Of a stretch of DNA of 64,000 nucleotides, positions 1 to 14,150 are shown in pieces. Each line of letters opens with the position of its first letter. Positions within the stretch are counted from its first letter, which is position 1. The notes under the pieces are model-generated. The model saw only the letters and a program-made list of their open reading frames with translations. It was not told the DNA's origin and searched no databases. This DNA is from Physcia stellaris. Lineage: Eukaryota; Ascomycota; Lecanoromycetes; Caliciales; Physciaceae. The stretch spans positions 1,116,001 through 1,180,000 of the forward strand of contig JABSSW010000001.1 in assembly GCA_018902385.1 (NCBI GenBank), in the 5' to 3' direction. The translations under genes and the position numbers were made by a program.

Positions 1-1900
1 ATTGCTAATCAAACAACGATGACAACAATCTCGATCGACAAGCTCAATTTACGCTTTGTTCGCGCTTCAGATTACATTCAGCGTTTCAATCTCGATATTC
101 GACATAAGTCAAACAAGCAGCACATTGTTTTTGACGTTTTGTCACGTTGATCAGTGACAATATCAACGCGTCAATGATCAAATTTTGATGAAAATGAACT
201 TGATGTTTTGTTCACAATTTCACTAATCGAAATGAAAAAAACTTTCGCAATCGAATATTCGATGACTACAAGACAGATTTAAATTGACAAAAGATCAGTC
301 AAGTATTGAATGCTGACGACGAGAACGTCGCAAAGCTGTCTTTTTATAAAAAAAAAAATGATTTGATTTTTCGTTCAAATGATTTTATCATTGATGATCA
401 TGTTTACGAATTTCGTCGACTTTGCATTTTTCATTTCGTTGTATCAAACATTTTACGATTAATTCATGACGATGAACATTCGAATTACGCAAAATGTTTC
501 GAAAAAATGTTCGTTTCATATTATATTCGCGATTTGTTTCGTTATTTGCGTGATTATTTAAAACATTGTTCGAAATGTCAAATGTATCAAATCAAAAAAC
601 ACGCATCGTATGATTCGTTACAATTCATATTAATTTCATCGATTTCATTTCATACAATCATCATTGATTTCATTTTGATTTTATTTGTTTTCGATGACGA
701 ATTGAATATCGCGATGTTTGTCATTTGCAAATTCACGAAACGATTCACATTCGTTGTCGACAAAAAAACTTGATTTGTCGCTGAATGAAAAATCGCGTTA
801 ATCGACAAACTAAATATTGTTGATTGAAATATATCGAAAATCATAATCTCGAATCGAGATCGCAAATTTCTGTTTGATATGTGAACAACAATCTTCAAAA
901 ACTCGAAGTTCGTTTATTTTATTCAACTGCATATCATTCTCAAATTGACGATCAATTCGAACGAACTAATCAGATGATTGAAATTGTTTTCGATTCTATC
1001 TGATTACAATGAAAAATTCAATTGAATGATTTCAAAATATTGTTCAGATTGCAACGTCATTTTAACAATTTCATTTTGTCACTACTCACAAAACATTCAA
1101 TGAAACGTTTTACGAATTTATTTTTTTGCAATTTTGAACATGTTGCGTCAATTCGTTACATTTGATTTCATTGACGATTTGAAAAAGTTTTTCGCAACTG
1201 ACAATCGAAAATTTTTCGCAAAAATTTTTTTCAATGCAATTATTCGTGTTCGTTTTGAAATGATTGACGTCATTGCATTTGTTCAAATGATCAACAAATA
1301 TTATTATGATCGCAAACATCAATTTTTGTTCATGAAAATTGACGATTATGCATTGATTAAATTGCATCATGATTACAACATATCGACAATTGAAATTTTC
1401 GATAAAAAATTGAGTCAACAATATATCGATTTTTTCAAAATTCTTGAGAAGATTGATAATCTGACATATCGATTGGAATTTTCGAATCACCGACGTATAC
1501 ATTTTGTTTTATTCATATTGTGAAATCTGTTCTTTCATCAATGAACGATTTTTCAATCGTTCGCTCAAATCAGCCAAATTTTGTTTTCGTTGAAAAAAGA
1601 CACGAATCGAAGTCAAATTATGAAAAATTGAAAAATTTATCAACAAACGTCAAATCAAACGTCGTAACGACGAGTATTTTGTCAAATGAAAAAAATTGAA
1701 AATCACAATACGATGAATGACGAAATTTATCAGAACTCGACGACGTTCAAAATTTTGTACAGAATTACGAAAACGTTTTGCGTTCAACGATGTTTTTGTC
1801 AAATCGTTTGCATAAATTTTTCATTTTATCGATCAAGATTATCATTTCGTTCAAGTTTTTTCGATTTTAAACAGTTTTCGCAGTCATTTCATTGATTAGA
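1..1900 (+). mobile_element. Ty3/gypsy fossil, chromodomain type (chromovirus), 3' part
   Basis: This is the downstream part of a broken Ty3/gypsy pol region cut by the left window edge. In order it shows the end of an RNase H domain (about 1-150), the HHCC zinc-binding part of integrase (about 430-600), traces of the integrase core (about 620-1,130), the integrase C-terminal region (about 1,130-1,560), and a weak chromodomain-like stretch (about 1,610-1,790), which would make it a chromovirus. The family is recognised from the spacing of His and Cys residues and from integrase tail residues around 1,300-1,500. It is broken in many places. It is less saturated by the block's mutation bias than the middle of the region: CpT and ApG still occur near its left end. 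No age can be given because the mutation process is not clock-like. Confidence 0.75.
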
Positions 1901-2440
1901 AAATTTTTCACAATTATTTTCTCGACGTCGACGTTTGTCAATCAATTTTCAACAAATCAACGATTCGCGATCGTTATTTCACGTAAATCGAACACGACAT
2001 TTTCGTTAATTTTTGATTCGAAACATTTGTTCTGATTCGAAAATTAATCATCGTCGAATTGATTACATTTTCAATCATCTCGCTGATTTCAGTCACGTCG
2101 TCGATTATCGCAATTGATATTTTGATACGACAATTTTCATCGACTTCAAGATTAGAAAAGAAAATTACAAATATCAACACGAATATTGTTTTGTATGATT
2201 AAAAAACATAACATCGAAACGATGTCGTCTATTTTGATTGAAACAGATTGTTTGAAAAGTTTGTCGACTATAAAACGAAAATTTGTTTGACGATTATCAA
2301 TGACAAAATTTGAAAACTAAACGTGTTTGTCGTTGAAAGATAAATCATTTGTCATCATAACATTTTACAGTATATATTTCGAAACTTCTTCGTAGAATTA
2401 GCAATCAAACTTTTTACATCTTTTCACACATTGTTCTTGA
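1900..2440. other. AT-rich spacer between two fossils
   Basis: This stretch of about 540 bp lies between the chromodomain-like end of the first fossil and the Gag-like start of the second. It probably holds remains of one or both LTRs, but I could not match it convincingly to the LTR pair at 18,084 and 24,537. I see no gene in it. Confidence 0.4.
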
Positions 2441-5400
2441 AAATGACGAGACAAACGACGAAAAGTTCTGTTGATCAAACAAACGATTTGAAAACTTTTT
2501 TGACGAAAAACGACGAAATCTTCGACGATAAAAAACGAGAATTGATTCGATTAATTTTTTTTTTATCATTTTCAATTTTTCTTTTTCAATTATGATTCGA
2601 AATCATCACGAAACAATTTTTCGAATTTTTTATTTCGATGAAACAACGTTTCAAAACGTTGCGTATGTCAACGTGAATCGTATGTTTGCAAAATCAACGA
2701 CAATTTTTTTGACGAAAGTTTCGTTGAAATTCAAACGTCGTCGATTTGTATCAACAATCGATTTCATAAAAATGAAAAATGAAAAAATCATTCATTTTCT
2801 GAATATCGTCATCATCGATCAATGAAATGATTGAATCAATTTAAAATCGTCGATTTTTTAAAAAAAATTTGATGATTTACGCATCGATCGTGATAATTAT
2901 TTGAACGTTTTAAAAAATATCAAAATTTGTCAATATTGTCAACGTCGATCGTGACGAATCGATCAATACAAATGTCAAAATTCGATTAAATTCGAAAAAA
3001 TGAATATTTTGAAAAGCGAATACGAAAAACAACGTGATTTGACTTTTGATCAAACAAAAAAAATTATTTTTTTTTTTTGAAAAAAATCACGACGTTTTGT
3101 TAATCAAAACTCGCGATCGTACACGAAATTTTGACGTCGACGATTAAAAAAACGACGACGAAATCAACGTAATTAATTTTTTTTTCAAAAAACAAACGAC
3201 GTTTCAAAAACACATTCAAATTTTTTAAATTCATCGATGAAATAGAATTCATTTGACGTGTTTTGAAAAACAAAAATACACGATAAAATGACGATCAACG
3301 TCGATCATTACGACACGAACATAATCGCAATCACTATTGTGATTGATTGAATTGAAAATGATATCGATAATCACATACAATCGATTCGTGATATTGATAT
3401 TAATCATTTCAAAATTTGACATATGATGTTGAAATTTTTGAACATTATTTACGAAAATTTTAATTTCAAACGCAATATGCGTAATCAATTTCGAACATTG
3501 ATCATGAATATTCAAAATTTTCAATTTTTTTATTTCATTTTTTTCGTTTTAGCAATTCAATTGATTATAACGAAATTCATCAAAATCGAAAATTAATGAA
3601 CAAAATTTTTGAAATTTGAAAAAAATTATAAATGTATATTCACGTGAATTTATCACGTTCGATGAAATTCAAAATCATTTTGCAACAAATTTACAATCGA
3701 CAATCGAATTTTCGAAAAAAAAAAATCGCGACACGTCAACAACGTTTTAAATTGTTTCAATTCAAATCAATTTTTGTCGTTTCGATTTCTGATGTTTTTT
3801 ACGAAATTTGTCATTTCGATTTTTCGTGAAATTTAACGATTCATTTTCATTTCAACGTTGAAATCAAAATTCGTGATTCGATGATCAAACAAATTGATCG
3901 TCACGAACAAATGTTTCACATGTGACGAATTCGAATCACGTTTGAAAAAATGTTCGAACGATCACAAACATCAAAAACGTCATTGACACAAAATGCAAAT
4001 ATCGTACATGAATTTAATCGTCGAATCGAATGATTTTGATTCGAAAAATTAACAATTCACATCAAAACGCGATTGATGAATGTTTAAAAAATTTTTTATT
4101 TACAACGACGATTTGTTTGATTTTTTTCATCAAACGATTTTTAATCATCAATTGTACGTTATCATTCAACGATAATAAACATAAATTAAAAATTTTAATA
4201 AACATTGATGCAATTGATTATGCATTCATTGATAAAAAAATCGCGCAATTTGTATGCAACATGTTGAACATGAAATTCGTATTTTTATTGAAATCGAAAT
4301 CATTGATTGAATTCGACGATCGTCAAATTTTATCAATAATTCATGTCATATATTTTAAATTAACGATAAAATTGCATTTCGAATTGATCGTTTTTTTGTT
4401 AATCATCGATTTGAATAATCATTCGATAATTTTAAAAAATCGTGAATAAACAAACATGAAATCATATTGAACATGATTTACGATAAATTGATTTTCAAAT
4501 CGTTCAAATGCAATCATCATGACAATATATTCAATCAAAAATTGTTCAAATTCGACGTTTGAAAATTTTCAAATCAAATCGTCGATAAAATGTATTTAAT
4601 TGACGTCGTGATATTTTGTTATCGCAAAAAAAATTCGAAACATATAACGATAATAAAATTTCGATATATCATTTTATTTCGTTTCAAAATCAAATTTTTT
4701 TTTACGTTTTTGAAAACGAATCAAACGTATTCGATTCGAAATGTTTCGAATGTTTCAATTCATTCGAACGTCGACGACGATAACGAATCGTCAATCAAAA
4801 TCAAATAATTCAAAAATTGATATCACAACGATTACGAAAACGACATTCATCAAAAAAAAATTTGAAAAACAACGCAACAAACGTTGAAAAATCAAAAACA
4901 ACAATTCGAAATTTTTTCATTTTCGAAATTGAATTCAAACGATTCAATGAATATCGCGATGATTGATGCAATTTTTTTTTGTTTATTTGTTGATTTCAAA
5001 AATCGAAAACAAAAAATGCAATGTTTTTTCATTACAATCAATCAAATCGATTTCGCGTTCAAAACATTGCGAACAAATTTTGAATCGTTGAAAATTGTTG
5101 TCATGATTAAAAAAATTTTGAAACATGAACAAATCAAATCGATTTTGAACGTATAATGAAAAAAATATTCAAATATTTCAAACATTTATCAAAAATATTC
5201 GATTTTCAAAAAACAATTGAATTGTCATCGCATCGATTTTACGATCACAAAATCGAATTTTTAAACGATAACAATACATTGTTTCGAAACAAAATATATT
5301 TTTTGTTCGAATTCAAATTTCAAAAATTCAAAAATATTTGAAAAATAATTTTCAAAAAAAATTTTATCGTATTCAATCAAATTGCATACGTTTCGTTCGT

Positions 5401-8300
5401 TTTATTTGCAATCAAATCGAACGATCAATTACGTTTGTGTGTGAATTATCGACGATTTAATCACATCACGAAACGCAATCGATATTTCATTTTTTGATCG
5501 AAAAATTTTAATCAAAATGCAAAATTGCAAATATTTGATCAAATTGAATATTATATCGATTTTCAACAAATTTCGAATGAATGAAAAAATGAAAATTTAT
5601 TACGTTCGTTATTTTCATGAAATTATACAAATATCGAATATTATTTTTCGAATTGATCAACGAATTCGCGAATTGACAACATTACATGAACGATTTGTTA
5701 TTCAATTTTTTGAACGATTTTTGTCAAATTTATTTAAATGATATTTTCATTTACAACAAATTCAAAAAAACACATCGTTCACGTTCGTAAAATGTGAAAA
5801 ATTCAAAAATCGAATTACAAATGAATATTGAAAATGCGAATTTTTAAAAAAAAAATGACATTTTGAACGTCATATTATCGATGAATGATTTTCGCATGAA
5901 TTCGAAAAAAATAAAAATCATTGTCAATTGAAAACGTTTTACAAATTTGAAAAAATACAAATTTTCGTGAATTTCGTCAATTTTTACAAACGATTCATTC
6001 GTGATTTTTCGAAAAATTCGAATTTTCATTCGAATAATCAAAAACTTGTGAATTTCGAATAAATTGAAAAATCGAAAAAATTTTCAATTTTTTCAAAAAA
6101 CAATGACGAAAATTTTCATATTACGACATTACGATCGAACAAAACAAATTATTTTGAAAATCGATTTTTGATTACGTCAATACGAAAATATTATTTCAAT
6201 ACGACGACGAAAAATGTTGCATTTCGTTGTTTTTTATAATCGCAACATGATTTGATCGAATGCAATTACGAAATTTATACAAAAAAATTATTGATCATTA
6301 TTCGTTGTTTAAAACATTGACGTTTTTTCAAAACATCAAAATAATCAAAAATCGATCAAAAAAATTTCATAACGTTAAAAAAAAATTAATTTTTTCAATT
6401 TGATTTTCAAAAAATTGAAATTTTCATGACGTCAAAAAAAAATTTTTCGTCAAATTCGTTGAGCAGAAATTTTTTCGAAATTTAATATTGTCATTAATTT
6501 CAATTCGAAATTCAAAACGTTAAAACAATGTTTTTGATTCGTATGTTTGATTTTCGATTCAAAAACGATATTAACGAACGACATCAATATCGAAAACAAA
6601 TATTGTTTATTTCGAAACGATTCGAAATTCACGCGATAAAATTTGACGAATTTATTTACGAACGATTTGAGTCAATAAAATTGATATTGAAATTACGAAC
6701 GATTTATCGTGAAATTATCGAACAAAATTTCATTTTCGAATGAAATCGATTTTCGAAATTGCATGAAAAACGAAAAAACGTATTGATTCGTATCGAAAAA
6801 ATCGATTTTGTTTCGAAACATTCAAAATAATGCATAAAAAATACGAACGATTATTGTTTTTGTTATTCGACGAAAATTTTTCGTAAAAACAATTTGAAAT
6901 TTCGAAAATTGAATCGACATATCAATTTCAATCGAATTGTAAAAATCATAATGTCATACGCACATTTTTCGATGCGTTCAAAAATTCGATTTTGATTCAT
7001 TCAAATTCGTTCGTTGAAAAATTCATCAATTTACGATTTTTCGAAACGTTTTAATTTTTTTCAATTTAAATAAATTTTTTTCATTTTGTTGAATCGAATA
7101 AAATAAATTTTTCATCGATTTTCGATTTTACGATCATGTTCGTCGAAAACATTTCGACAATAATCGACAAAACATGCAAAAAAACGTTTTATTTTTTCGA
7201 ATTTCGATTCGATATTTGCAATATCGCGTTGAAAATTATAATTCAAAATATTTATTCAATGATAAATTTCGATGTTAAACGTAAATTATTTTTTCGATCA
7301 CAACGAAAAACGATTTTTGATCGTCAAAAGAAAAATTTATAACGACGTTCGAAAATTTTTGACGAAATATCGATATCAAACGTAACAATTCAAATTAACA
7401 AACATTCGTTTTGACGATTCAAAATCAAATCGAAAAAATCAATCAAAATATCAACAATTTCGACAAATTTGATGACAAAAATTTTTTACAAAAATTGACG
7501 TATGAAAAATTCAATTTGAAATTATGTAATTTCAAACAATATTTTCGACATCGATTATTTCAATTTTTTCATTAAAATCAAATTAATTTTCATTTTTTTT
7601 CATAAATCAACGAAAATTTCGAAAACGAAAACGATTTTGAAATTTCGAACATAAATTTTTTCATTTCGTCAAACGATCGCAAAATATTTTCAATGAAACG
7701 ATATTCGACACGAAAACGAATTGATAAACATGACGATTTTTCAAATTTTACGAACAAAATCGAAAATCGTTCAAAAAAAATTTTTCGTCAACGAATTTTT
7801 TCAACGAATTTCGAAAAAAATGCAAAATATTTTCAAATTATTTTCAATTAAATGATTACGAAAATTTCATTTAAACGTTTTTTATTTCAAAATAACAACG
7901 AAATTATTTAAGCGTTTCGAAAAATCAAAATTTACATCGATTGAATCGTGTCGAAAATCAAAATTTCGTATTTTCGAATCGAAATTTATCGCATTAAAAA
8001 TGAAAAATTGATTTTCGTTTGACAAATTTTGATGATAAATCGTTTTCAAAATCGTCAATTGTTCGAATTTAATGTTCGAACATCAATTAAAATTTGACAA
8101 AAAAATTCGATATAATAAAATGATTAAACAAATATCGAAAAATTCGTTTTTTTTGCGAAATTCGTGATCGAAAAAATTTTTGCAATTTTTGATCATTTTC
8201 GATTTATTTGTTTTTGCAAATTTATTGTTTTTTTGATCAATTCGTTTTTGATTCAAAAACGATTTTCATAATTTTTTCGAATTAAAATTTCAAAATCGTT
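2440..8300 (+). mobile_element. Ty3/gypsy fossil A, nearly full internal region
   Basis: This is a broken Ty3/gypsy element on the + strand. Its parts in order are a Gag-like region with a charged coiled-coil stretch (about 2,440-3,950), an aspartic protease region (about 4,100-4,560), reverse transcriptase (about 5,100-6,060), RNase H (about 6,060-6,750) and integrase (about 6,750-7,700), with further degraded sequence to about 8,300. Reverse transcriptase is the clearest part, from residues around the fingers and palm that match fossil C on the other strand. It carries very many breaks and no clear LTRs. The whole element is saturated with the CpY-type bias described in the findings. It is the same family as the element at 18,084-24,868 in the opposite orientation. 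The right edge is approximate. Confidence 0.75.
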
Positions 8301-11300
8301 TTGAAAACGTAACGTCGAAATTATTCGAAAAACGATTATTTTGAATTTTTGATTCATTCAAATCAAATTTATTTTTTGAGTTTTTTCGATTTGTTCATTT
8401 TCAAAATTTAATTTAAACGATAACGAAATTCGAAACGATTAAAATTTTTTTGATTTTATTTGTAAAATTTGAAAAAGTTGAAAATTTTTCGAACGAAACG
8501 TTCAAAATTTTTTGAATTTATCGATGTTTTCGAAACGATAATTTGTCGTCAATTTTTAACGTTTTAAAAATATTATAACGACGATGTTTTTGATTTTCGA
8601 TAATTTTTCGATGATTTATTTTGATTGTTTTTCATTATTTCGAAAATTTGATTAATGTTCATCGACGAATCGTCGAATTTACGTTTTGAAAATTTAAAAA
8701 TTTTGTTAACATTAATTAAAAATTTTTTCAATTTTTTTATTCGAATTTTTGAAATGACGTTTATTTTTAAAACGATCAAATCGTCGAAATCGTTTAAACG
8801 ATTTTACAATAATTTCGATCGAATTTGAAATTTCAAAAATTTGAAATTTTGTTTTAACGTATTAAAATTAATGATTTTATTTTATTTTTCAAATAAAATT
8901 GATAAATTCAACGATTTTTCGAATTGATTTTCAAAATTATTGTTTTCATTTGAAAAATTTTTACGTTTTTAAAATTTTAATAAACGTTGTAACGCGTTCG
9001 TTTTGTTAAAATCATAAAACGCGACAATTTCGTAATCATTTTGTAACATTGATAAATTTAAATCAAATTTACACGATTTTTCGAAAAACAAAAAATTTTA
9101 ACAAATTATTTTCAATTTTCGATTGACGATTGAAATTTCGAAAATATTCAATTTTTTAATCAAAAATTTTGCGATTTTTTTCAAAATGATTTTTTTCGAT
9201 TTGTTTTAATTTTAAAATATTCAATCGAAATCGAATATCGATTAAACAAATCATATGTTTTTCAAAAATTTAAAACGTTAACGACAATTTCATTTTTACG
9301 TAAACATACAAATCGCGAAAATTTCGAAAAAAGTTTCGATTCGTCGTTTTACGTATGATGTTTTTTTTTTTTAAATTTTAAATCACGAAAAAAATTTTTA
9401 AAAATTTCGAAACGACGAAAATTTATGACAAATTTTATCAATTTAATTCAAAGAAATTTTGATCAAAAACGTGAAAAAAAATTTGCATTATCGAAAATGA
9501 TAATCGATTGTTTTTATTAATTGAAATTCAATTTTTGATACATTCTGAAATCGATTTGAAAAATCGATTAAATCGTTTCAAATTCGAGTTTTTATCAACG
9601 AAAAAAAATTTTTGAGTTTTGAAATTTTCAAATAATATGTTCTAATTATAATGTGAAAACAGAATTTTGATAACGAATTTTAAAAACAGAAATTTCGTAT
9701 TTTTGAATCGATTTTTTACATTTATTTATTAACAAAGATTCAAATTTTTTTTTTGAAAAATCAAAAAGAAATTTTCTGTTTCGATTTTTCACGTTTGATT
9801 TTCAATATTTTGAAATTCATTAAAAATTCAAATCGTGAAAATTGATTTCGTTTTCAATGACGAATTGCGAATCAACAAATTTTTCAAGTTCGTTAATTAA
9901 ACGAATAATAGAAATCAATTTGAAATTTTAATCGATCAAATTTCAATAAAATCGTTTATTGAATTGATCGACTTTAATTTGAACGAAATTTTTTTAAAAC
10001 ATAATTTTTTTTGAAATTTCGCGATCGAAATCGACAACGTTTCATAATTTTAGTCGCGATAATCGCGTTAATTTCAAAATCGAAAACAAAAATTTCAAAA
10101 TTTTTTTTAATTTCGAAAAATTGAATCGTTGTAAACGAACGTTTCGAAAATTAATTAAACAAAATAAGAAAATTTTTTTTTAAAATTTTGTGATTTTAAA
10201 AACGCGTATTTTGAAAACGATAAACATTTTTCAATAAATTTTCAAATTTTTCGAATCGTTCGTATTTTTTCATTATCGAATAAAAATCAATTTTTTTGAC
10301 ACGAATCGTTTTTCAAAAAAAACGTCAGAAATTTTGATCGATAAATAAATCGATTCTTTTCACGAAATTTGAAAAAATTGTAAAAATTGTTTAATTCAAA
10401 TTTTAAAATTTTGTTGAACACGAACAACGCGTTTGATTTTTTTTCAATTTTAATCGAATTCAATATTTTCAATGTTTTTGCATTTCGAATAATTAAAATT
10501 GCGAAAACAATTTGTTTGTCGAAAACAAATTTAAAAATTGATTTTGAACGCAAAAAAAATATTATTTGAAAAAATTTTTGTTTTCAATTTTTTCAAATTA
10601 CGTAAATTTTTTAAATTAAAACAATTTCATTTTATTATTATATCGAAATTTCAAATTTTTTCGAAAAATTAATGAAATATGATTCAATTGTTCGAAATAA
10701 ATTTCGACGACATTTTCAATATCGCGAATTTTGAAAAATTTTGATTTTTGTATATTGAATTTTGTAATCGAAATATTTTTCAAAAATTTACGATCGATTA
10801 AATTGACAAATTTTCGATATCGACGTTGACATATCGAAAAAATTGTTTTATGTTTGTTTTTATCGTGACGTCAAACGTCACGAACGAAATTTTCAATGTG
10901 TATTTGTTTTGAAATTTGATTGTATAATAAAAAATTGAAAAATTATGAAACAATTTTTCGTCGACGATGTGTCAAATTTAATCGAAATTTTTGACACGAA
11001 CGCAAATTTCGATGAAATTTGTTATTAAAAAAAATTTCGATTGAAACGATTTTGACAAAAATTTTTGTTTGTTCGATTGAAAAATTCGAAATTTTGATTT
11101 CGAAAAAAACAATAATTTTAATAAAAATTTTTGAATTTCGAAATGTTTTTCGTCATGATTTTAAATCATTTATTCAAATATTTTTGACGCGTTTTCGTAT
11201 TTTTGTAATTATTTTGATAGTTTTTTATCGAAATTGAATAATTGTTTTTTCATTTTTTTTTCGCAAAATACGTTCGTCGATATAATGTTTCATTTTGATT

Positions 11301-14150
11301 AAACGTTTCATTTTGATTAAAATAAATATTTTGATTTAAACGAAAACGAAAATAAATTTGAAAAATCAACAAAATAATTGATTAAAAAAAAATTCGAATA
11401 TTGAAATCGATCGAATCGAAATTTTCGATTTTTTTGAATTGATTTTTGTTCGTTTGTTGAAATCGATATTTTCAATTTGTCGTAAATGAACGTTTTTGCA
11501 TATTTTGTTCGATTTTTCGATTTGAATAATTTTCAAATGAATACGAACGTCGATTGTTAAAAAACGTAAACGTTATTTTGTTTGTCAAATTGATACGAAA
11601 TTGAAAAAATTGCGTTATTGTCGTCTTTTCGAAAAAATTCATTGAAATTTTCGTAAATTACGTTTTTTATCAAAAAAAATATTATACGAATCGAATAAAA
11701 TTCGTTCAAAAATTTGAAAACGATAAATGAATTGAAAACGAAATTCGTTTTCGAATGAATGAAAAAACGATATCGTTTTCAATTTTCATATCAAATTTTT
11801 TTAATCAAATTGTTGAAAAAAACTCATTCATTGTAATTTTTTTTCGATTTAATTAAATTTTTTCGAAATTTTTAATTTCAATTCAGGAATTGTAAATTAA
11901 ATAAAATCGTGAAAAATTGACATCATAATCGATTTAACATTTTTGATTATTATTTCAACGAAATCGAATTGAAAATCGTTGTTTGCGAACATTTTTCATA
12001 ATGTATTTTTTTTTCGATCAATATCGTCAACGTCAAACGATTTTTGATAACGTTTTCAACAAACGTTTTTTTTTTACGTTTAAAAAATTTGATCAATTTT
12101 AATTGATCAATCATTGACGATTTCAATATATAATCGTAATGCATAATCAATGCAATTATAAAAATTTGTTCGAATACATTTTTTTGAACAATTTCATATT
12201 TTTAATTTTTTCAAATTAAAAAAATCGAAAATCGCAATTTTTTTCATGAATTTCGATCGAATTTCGATAATAACGTTTTTTTTCGTATCACAAAATCGAA
12301 AAATTTTGTTTTTTGAATCATTTCATAATGAATCGTCGATTGTCAAAAAATTCGACGAAATTTAAAATAATTCGACAAAATTTTGAAAACGTTTGAAATC
12401 GTTTGAAAAAATCAATTTTCGTTGACGAAAAAAATGTCGATGATTTGTTGTTTTGATTTTGATTTCGTGTTTTGTCAATTGTTATTTTTTCGAAATTTAT
12501 TCGATTTTTGAATAACGATCAAAAATAAATTGATATTTTTTTGTGTTTCGAAAAAAATTAATTTTCAATCGAAATTGCATGATGTTGTTTCGTCGTTGAA
12601 AAAACGAATCGTCGACGAATGATTTGTTTTACGATTTTTAATTTTTTCGAAAAAAAAACGAAAAAAATTCAAAAAAAATATTTGCAATCGAATCGATTTT
12701 AAATCAAAATGAATGACGTATTTCGATCATTAATTCAATCGAAAAAATGATTTTCGTTTCGATAAATTTCGATGACGTTAAACGAAAATTTAAAATTTTT
12801 CAAATATACAACGAATTTTGTCGACGATTAAATTTGTTGAAAATCAATGTTTCTTCGAAATTCAAAAAATATTTAATAATTGAAAAATGTTGATTTAAAA
12901 TCAATAAATTACGTCAAAATTGTTTCATTCGTTTTAATTTTAATCAAATGAATGTATTGACAAAAAAATTGAAAAATTTCGATCGATTAATTTATCGAAT
13001 AATTCAAACGCAATGCAATTTTATTTTTTGATGAAAACAATTAAAATGATTTAAATGAAAATATTTGTCGTTGATTCAAAATTCGAACGAAAATGAAATA
13101 AAATGATCGATTTCGAAAAAAACGAACGATTTGAAAAATTTTTTTTCGAAAAAATCAAATTGAAAAATTGAAAATTATTTGTTTTGAAAAAAAACAAATC
13201 AAATCGTTTTGAATTGATTCGATAATTCAAACAAAAATTCGATATGAATTTTTTACAAAAATGCGTTCGAAAATCGTTTTTTTACGAATTGATTTTTTTT
13301 CGAATTTCAGAAAATTTGAAATTTTTGAAATTTGAATGAAAAATCAAAATCGTAACATTCGTTCGAAAATGTAAAAAATTGACGAAAAAAATTTTGATTG
13401 AAAATTTATTTTTAAAAAATTTTTTAAAATTCGATGATTTCGATCGAACGTAATTCGAAAAACAATTTTTTTGAATGCGAAAAAAAATATTGATTTCATC
13501 GTTTCAATTGATCAACGATTTTGAAAATTCGAACAAAATTTAACGAAAAATTTTTGATTCAAAGAAAATTTTTTCGAAAATTCGTTTTTTTTACAACATT
13601 TTCGAAAATTTGAAAAATAAATTTTCAATTTTTTAAACGTGAAATTTTGAATTTTAAATGAAAAAAATCGAATTTTGTAAAAATCGAGTCAATTTTCGAA
13701 AAATTTTTTTCATTCATTTCGAAATTTGATCATAATTTTTTTTTTCGAAAATTTCGATATTAAAAATTTCATTTTTTGATTTATTTTTTTGATTTTTGAT
13801 TTCATAAAATAATTCGAAATTTTTTTTTATGTTTTCGTCGAATATTTCGACGAAAAAATTCATTTCGTTGCTTTTTAAAAAATTAAAATTAAATTTCTTT
13901 TTTTGAAAAATCGAACGAAATCAATTCGAAATTTATAACAAAAAATTTTTTTATCAAAATTTTTAAAAATTGAAATAACGAAAAATCATTTTGTTTTTGT
14001 TTCAAAAAATTTTGAAAAATCGATCAAAAAACGTAATTTTCATCGATATCATTAAAAAATTTTGAAAATTTTCATGATTTCATTCGAAAAAATTCAATTT
14101 TCGAAATTCGTTGAAAAAAATTTTTCGAAATTGAATCGCAATTATTTTCA
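8300..14150. mobile_element. Heavily degraded AT-rich repeat DNA, family unassigned
   Basis: This stretch of nearly 6 kb is AT-rich with only short, low-complexity open frames and no convincing protein similarity on either strand. It has the same dinucleotide bias as its neighbours: 12,481-12,780 contains no CpT, CpC, ApG or GpG. A short part around 9,540-9,800 is slightly less saturated. By position it is most likely the 5' two thirds of the element whose integrase and LTR follow at 14,150-16,545, but I could not recognise gag, protease or reverse transcriptase here. No host gene is visible. Confidence 0.45.
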